DNA of 64,000 nt, taken from the NCBI RefSeq assembly GCF_000208745.1, contig NC_030857.1, positions 4,688,714 through 4,752,713 on the forward strand. Direction: 5' to 3'. Below the pieces are notes generated by a model. That model did no database searches and was not told where the DNA came from. It worked only from the letters and a program-made list of their open reading frames with translations. Made by a program: the position numbers and the translations under genes. This stretch comes from Theobroma cacao. Lineage: Eukaryota; Streptophyta; Magnoliopsida; Malvales; Malvaceae. Shown piece after piece: positions 60,082 through 64,000 of the stretch (position 1 is the stretch's first letter; each line of letters begins with the position of its first letter).

Positions 60082-62321
60082 TCAGATGCCATTGAGGGTG
60101 ACCACCACTTTACGAGCTGTTGGAGCATCTCGGTGCTCACAAAGCCATATTCCCTGCAGCATAACAATGAGAAAAATAAATTGCACAGTTTTTAAGCGGG
60201 AAAAAAGTGAGGCAAACTCAAACATGATGTAGCCAGAGCTCAAGCAATCCCACAGAGTAAATCACTCTAGGACATTCAAAGCAAGAGATGCGAATGCATG
60301 AGAACATTCATGTTTTCAGTGCATATGGACAATCAAAGCTGATAAAGACCACACCCACAGTTGGATGATCATTGTTAATATACTAGTATTATATTAGTTA
60401 ATGTTGAAAAGGGTTGTTATGTCTGTGTCCGTGTGTGTGAGTCAGATCACAGTGCCCCACAGTTCAAAAGAGAGAGAGAGAGAGAGAGGTTATAATGCAA
60501 CATTGTTGGCTTGTTCATTCTCTTAACTAGTACAACAGAAAGACATACTTAGTTCAGGCCTATAAGTATAATTATGATTCCAGACATGACAAGAAGTGTT
60601 GTGTTTTTTGCTACATATTATTTCTGTAAAAAATTTTAGCTTCCGCGACGTTCATCATTTAGACTAATATATATGAGCAAACAAGGTACACTGACATACT
60701 TGAAAACAAGATATCACAACAAATATGCAATGAATCCAATTAATGATGGGCCTAAACAGCTAAAACTATATACCTTCTATCTTCCCAATTCCCGAAGAGT
60801 GTACTTTTACTGTTTATGATATTTTATTCAATAAAGATTATTATTACCGTTGGAGTTTGTCTTGAAAACTGGCATTTGAAGAAACAGCGTTGATGCAAAA
60901 GTTAATTCTAGTTTGGAACAACGTGACCGGTATGATCGGAAATTATTTTAGTTACATGTTCAACTACAAAGGAATCCATTCATCACCATCTATTGCCTTG
61001 CTTTTAGTTTCATAATAATGACATTATTGTGTACAACAAGAACTGAAAATGCTTCAACAAATAAACAAAACAAAAGCTCTGACAAATATGATGCGCTTTT
61101 CGGCCTTGCTATGCTGGATGTGAAAGAAGCAGGTGGTACTCCAAGCAAATTCCATTAGAAGTTGAGCATTTAGAATAAACTAATTAAACATCAATATTGC
61201 AAAAGGTTTCAGTGAGCTATTAATCATGAAACCACAGATGTTCAAATTAGCTATTGACAATAAAAAAAAGAACCAAAAAACAAAAAAGGGAAGGCATTTC
61301 AAATAGTTTGAAAAGTTAAAAGGTTGTTTACCTGCCAAGTTCCCATGTTAAGCCGTCCATCTGTGATAGGAATCCTGTAGAATAACATGAAGAAGGGGTG
61401 AAATGGAAACCGAAGACAAAAATCTTTTGAACTAAATAAAAAGTAGTGTATGTATCTTATCATATACGCACGTAAGGGAGCAGCCAAACATTGATGATTT
61501 GATATGGGCTGGCATATCATCAGGACCTGCAAAAGGAAAAACGAATCATCAAAATTGCTAAATAGACAAATTGACAGGCAAGGAGCAGGATTCATGTGAT
61601 GTTAGTCTAGTTCAAAGAGTAAGCAGTCCGAAGTTGTGAAATAGGAACTGAAACAACCTTCAAGTATATGCTTCCAAGGCGCAGATCTTCCCTGAAAAAT
61701 GGACATCCAAATTCCAAGCACCACTTAGAAAGCTAGGGAAAATAAAAAAAAGAAAGAAACTTCGGCCTTCCCTTTCCCCTGGGACAAAATGAAATTAAGA
61801 AAGTTTACCTCTGGAACTATTTTGTTGAGGAACGTCTCGGTGTCGTCACGAACATCCGAGTCATAATTCTCATTGATGGTTAGAGAGGCACTTGTGTGAT
61901 GCACTGGAATTGGTGAAAACATTTGTAAGATAAACTTCACATAGAGAGAGGAGGAAACTAGAAAGCCAATGACACTCACAGAATAGATGAGCGAGGCCGC
62001 ACTTAAATTCTGATAAATCTGGTCTAATTTCCCTCAATATCTGACTCCCAAGAGACAAGTCAAGAAAGGTCCCGGAAACCGTAGGAAAGAAAAATGGAAT
62101 TATCAGGCTAGAAGAATAGACTTGTTGGTTACCTGAGAGGTAACGAGATGGCAGCCTCGGCGGTGGGGAGGAAGAGTTATGGTCTTCTGAGCCCACTTGG
62201 GGCCGGGGACGGCAGCAGCCATGGAATTGGAATCGCCCGATGATGTTCTATACAGTGCTTTTACCCCAAGAGGTGCCCACGCTGGCTTTGCTGAAAATAT
62301 CGCCGGGCTTTGCATCAGCAT
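60082..62321 (-). CDS. YjbQ / UPF0047 family protein with likely organelle presequence
   Basis: Seven exons give 182 aa: 62321-62133, 62040-61980, 61903-61809, 61691-61658, 61526-61472, 61374-61332, 60153-60082. The family is widespread in bacteria, archaea and plants. Some bacterial members have weak thiamine-phosphate synthase activity, but the real substrate is not settled. The core signature is HTSASLTINENYDSDVRDDT, followed by APWKHILEGPDDMPAHIKSS, MGTWQGIWLCEHRD and the C-terminal KVVVTLNGI. The histidines and acidic residues of the putative active site are present. Translation from 62321 adds 33 residues (MLMQSPAIFSAK...), poor in acids and rich in Ser/Ala/Lys, before MAAAVPGPKWAQKT. 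The Arabidopsis homologue (At1g21065) also has such an N-terminal extension, so I chose the upstream ATG. Starting at 62222 would give a cytosolic 149-aa form. Confidence 0.9.
60468..60490 (+). repeat. (GA)n microsatellite in an intron of the YjbQ-like gene
   Basis: A GA-dinucleotide run of about eleven units in intron 6. Confidence 0.9.
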
Positions 62322-63017
62322 CTTCTCAATCCTCGAAGGCTCTAACCTTCTTACTTCAGGTTATTGAGCTGAAGAAGCCCAGACCCAGAAGGGCAGAAGG
62401 CAGACTTGGCAAAGGCAATTACCAGAACGCTCTTGCAAACGGGCTCTCTATGCTCCACATATAATATACTCTTTGATATTTGTTTGGGCCCTTCTCGTAA
62501 TTCTAATTTCTATGTGTGGCTGGGGGATCGGGCTACCAGCCTCATCCGTGGCTGCCATTTGCTCACCTTGGGTTTAAATCATTCGTGGCAAGGCTAATTT
62601 CGAATATATTCCCCTTTGAGGATACTATGTGTATGTGATGTAACACACACGCACAGATGGATACATATACACAGATGTATATAATATTTGTAAAGCATTA
62701 ATTCTAGCAGCCCAATAATCCATATGTCAGCGCATTTACCTGTCTGGTTTTTGATTCCAAGAGGTGAGAATGCGTGTCTATCTTTTAACACAGGGTGCTG
62801 GTTGTAATAGCTGAGTTTGTTTGTGTAATTTATGAGTCGCCGCCTAAACAAGTTAGGTAGTAATGAGTAATTGAGGCCAAGTGTTCACTTTTTGATAGAC
62901 GTCAACATTGTGTTTCCTTATGGAACTTCCAATCCTGTTCCTCCTCTGATTTCTGATTCTGGCAGAGGATTCCAGTGGTTAGTAAATAATTATTTAAAAG
63001 AAGAAGAAGAAGAAGAC
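62322..63017. other. Divergent promoter region between YjbQ-like and PhoD-like genes
   Basis: About 700 bases separate the two start codons, so the genes may share promoter elements. A GAA run (63001-63015) directly precedes the PhoD-like ATG. The reading frame of that gene stays open upstream to about 62871 but has no ATG there. Confidence 0.6.
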
Positions 63018-64000
63018 ATGGAGAGGTTACTAGCAGTGGTAATAGGAGTTTTGCAGGTGTTGATAGCAAGCGCCGGTTCATACGCCGATAATCACTTGCT
63101 ATCTCGCATTGCTTTCGGATCTTGTGCCAACCAAAGCGCTCCTCAGGTTCTTCTCTTTACTCATTTTTTTAACCTTGATGCATTTTTTGAATCGTAAGTA
63201 TTAATCTGTTCCTTAACTTAATAACAGTAATTGCAATTATATTATTGTTATAGAACTAATAGTTGATACATGGATCAAATAGTAGTTTATTTTTTCATAC
63301 TACTAGTAGTTTTCTTCATGTATGGTGGTGGGTGACCGCCTGATTGGGTGGTGGTGCAGCCCATCTGGGACGCCATCAACAAGTTTGATCCCCAAGTATT
63401 CATATGGCTTGGTGACAACATATATGGAGACATTAGACAGCCTTTCAAGATTCTGGGAAAGGAAAGGACAATTGGTCCCTGGAAGAATGTTCGCAGGTTC
63501 GTTCCTTCCTCTCACTCCCAAATGCTTTCAAGGTACAATATGGCTAAGAACATTCCCGGTTATTCTCGTCTTCGCGCCAATGCTAAGGTTAACACTCATT
63601 ACTTACTATCTTTTTTTCGTATATCCACACTGCACACAACTACTTTAAATACATTATTGTAACTATAATCTATCGCTGTAGGTCATTGGTACTTGGGATG
63701 ATCATGATTATGGACTCAATGATGCTGGCAAAGAATTTTCTGAGAAAATTACTAATCAGAGGCTTCTCCTTGATTTCTTAGATGAACCCCAAGATAGTCC
63801 CAGGTCACCCTTGCTTTCACCCCTTCTACCCGACTGCTTTCCATTGCAATAATGTATTTGCTCTCTTTATCCAACTTAATTAAGGATTAATGGCCATCTT
63901 CATGGCTTTCATATTGTAGGCGCAAGCAGGCTGGTGTTTACACATCTTACACATTAGGCCCTCCAGGTAAACAAGTCAAGGTATAACTTGCAAAATGCTT
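63018..64000 (+). CDS. PhoD-like metallophosphatase, 5' part (continues past the window)
   Basis: Four exons are visible, 63018-63146, 63360-63587, 63682-63803 and 63920-63980, and the next donor (GTATAAC) opens at 63981. They encode the first ~180 aa. PhoD-type enzymes are phosphodiesterases/alkaline phosphatases with a calcineurin-like metal centre. An N-terminal hydrophobic segment (LLAVVIGVLQVLIASAGSYA) is a probable signal peptide, so the protein should be secreted or in the endomembrane system. Next come RIAFGSCANQSAPQ, the metal-ligand motif FIWLGDNIYGD, and GTWDDHDYGLND, both typical of the plant PhoD group (At5g42370-like). Exon 3 ends with the weak donor CCCAG|GTCACC, supported by frame continuity into RKQAGVYTSYTLGPPG. 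The C-terminal half is outside the window. Confidence 0.9.

Noticed and set aside
1..64000. tRNA, rRNA, CRISPR or bacterial-type systems
   Set aside because: I saw no cloverleaf with box A/B, no rRNA core sequence, no spaced direct-repeat array and no operon-like gene packing; everything fits a plant nuclear chromosome.

Overview
This is nuclear DNA from a flowering plant, most likely a core eudicot and probably a rosid (I cannot name the species; a Citrus-like genome is only a guess). The evidence is AT-rich intergenic DNA, many short GT-AG introns, and nine protein genes that are all clear plant orthologues. Nothing looks bacterial or organellar. I rebuilt the exon chains by hand from reading-frame continuity, splice dinucleotides and family conservation. 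Eight genes are complete and one runs off the right edge.

Layout, left to right: (1) 4574-10294 (+), a DnaJ10-type J-domain co-chaperone, 10 exons, 401 aa. (2) 12039-15211 (+), a UDP-xylose/nucleotide-sugar transporter, 5 exons, 347 aa. (3) 18740-23885 (-), a cellulose synthase A of the CESA6 clade, 14 exons, 1085 aa. (4) 26761-31999 (+), an ATXR7-type SET-domain histone methyltransferase, 15 exons, 1241 aa. (5) 38305-42172 (+), an At1g76660-like proline/serine-rich protein of unknown function, 3 exons, 478 aa. (6) 43476-56662 (-), the chloroplast stromal processing peptidase (M16), 24 exons, 1263 aa. (7) 58913-59500 (+), a CML37-like calmodulin-like protein, intronless, 195 aa. (8) 60082-62321 (-), a YjbQ/UPF0047 protein with a likely organelle presequence, 7 exons, 182 aa. 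(9) 63018-end (+), the 5' part of a PhoD-like metallophosphatase.

The most striking observation is in the CESA gene. The reading frame is intact through all 14 exons and the length is normal. Yet the metal/UDP-binding D-C-D triplet reads G-C-N, the DDG motif reads DDA and TED reads AED. The RING-type zinc finger, the membrane segments and QVLRW are kept. This looks like an unbroken CESA pseudoenzyme, or a gene in early decay, rather than an ordinary cellulose synthase. The gene next to it on the left makes or supports cell-wall precursors too (UDP-xylose transport), but I see no evidence of shared regulation.

The gene set combines two Arabidopsis neighbourhoods: the At5g42370-At5g42400 run (PhoD-like, CML37, SPP, ATXR7) and the duplicated At1g21065-21080 / At1g76660-76700 region (YjbQ, DnaJ10, At1g76660). 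That points to an old conserved block that later fractionated.

Repeats are mostly small. They include tandem duplications inside introns, a hairpin-forming AT-rich MITE-like element at about 25.6-26.0 kb with a related single arm at about 58.0 kb, a CACG/CGTG-rich island at 57.1-57.8 kb, a triplicated motif in one peptidase intron, and several microsatellites. I saw no tRNA, rRNA, CRISPR array or intact transposon.
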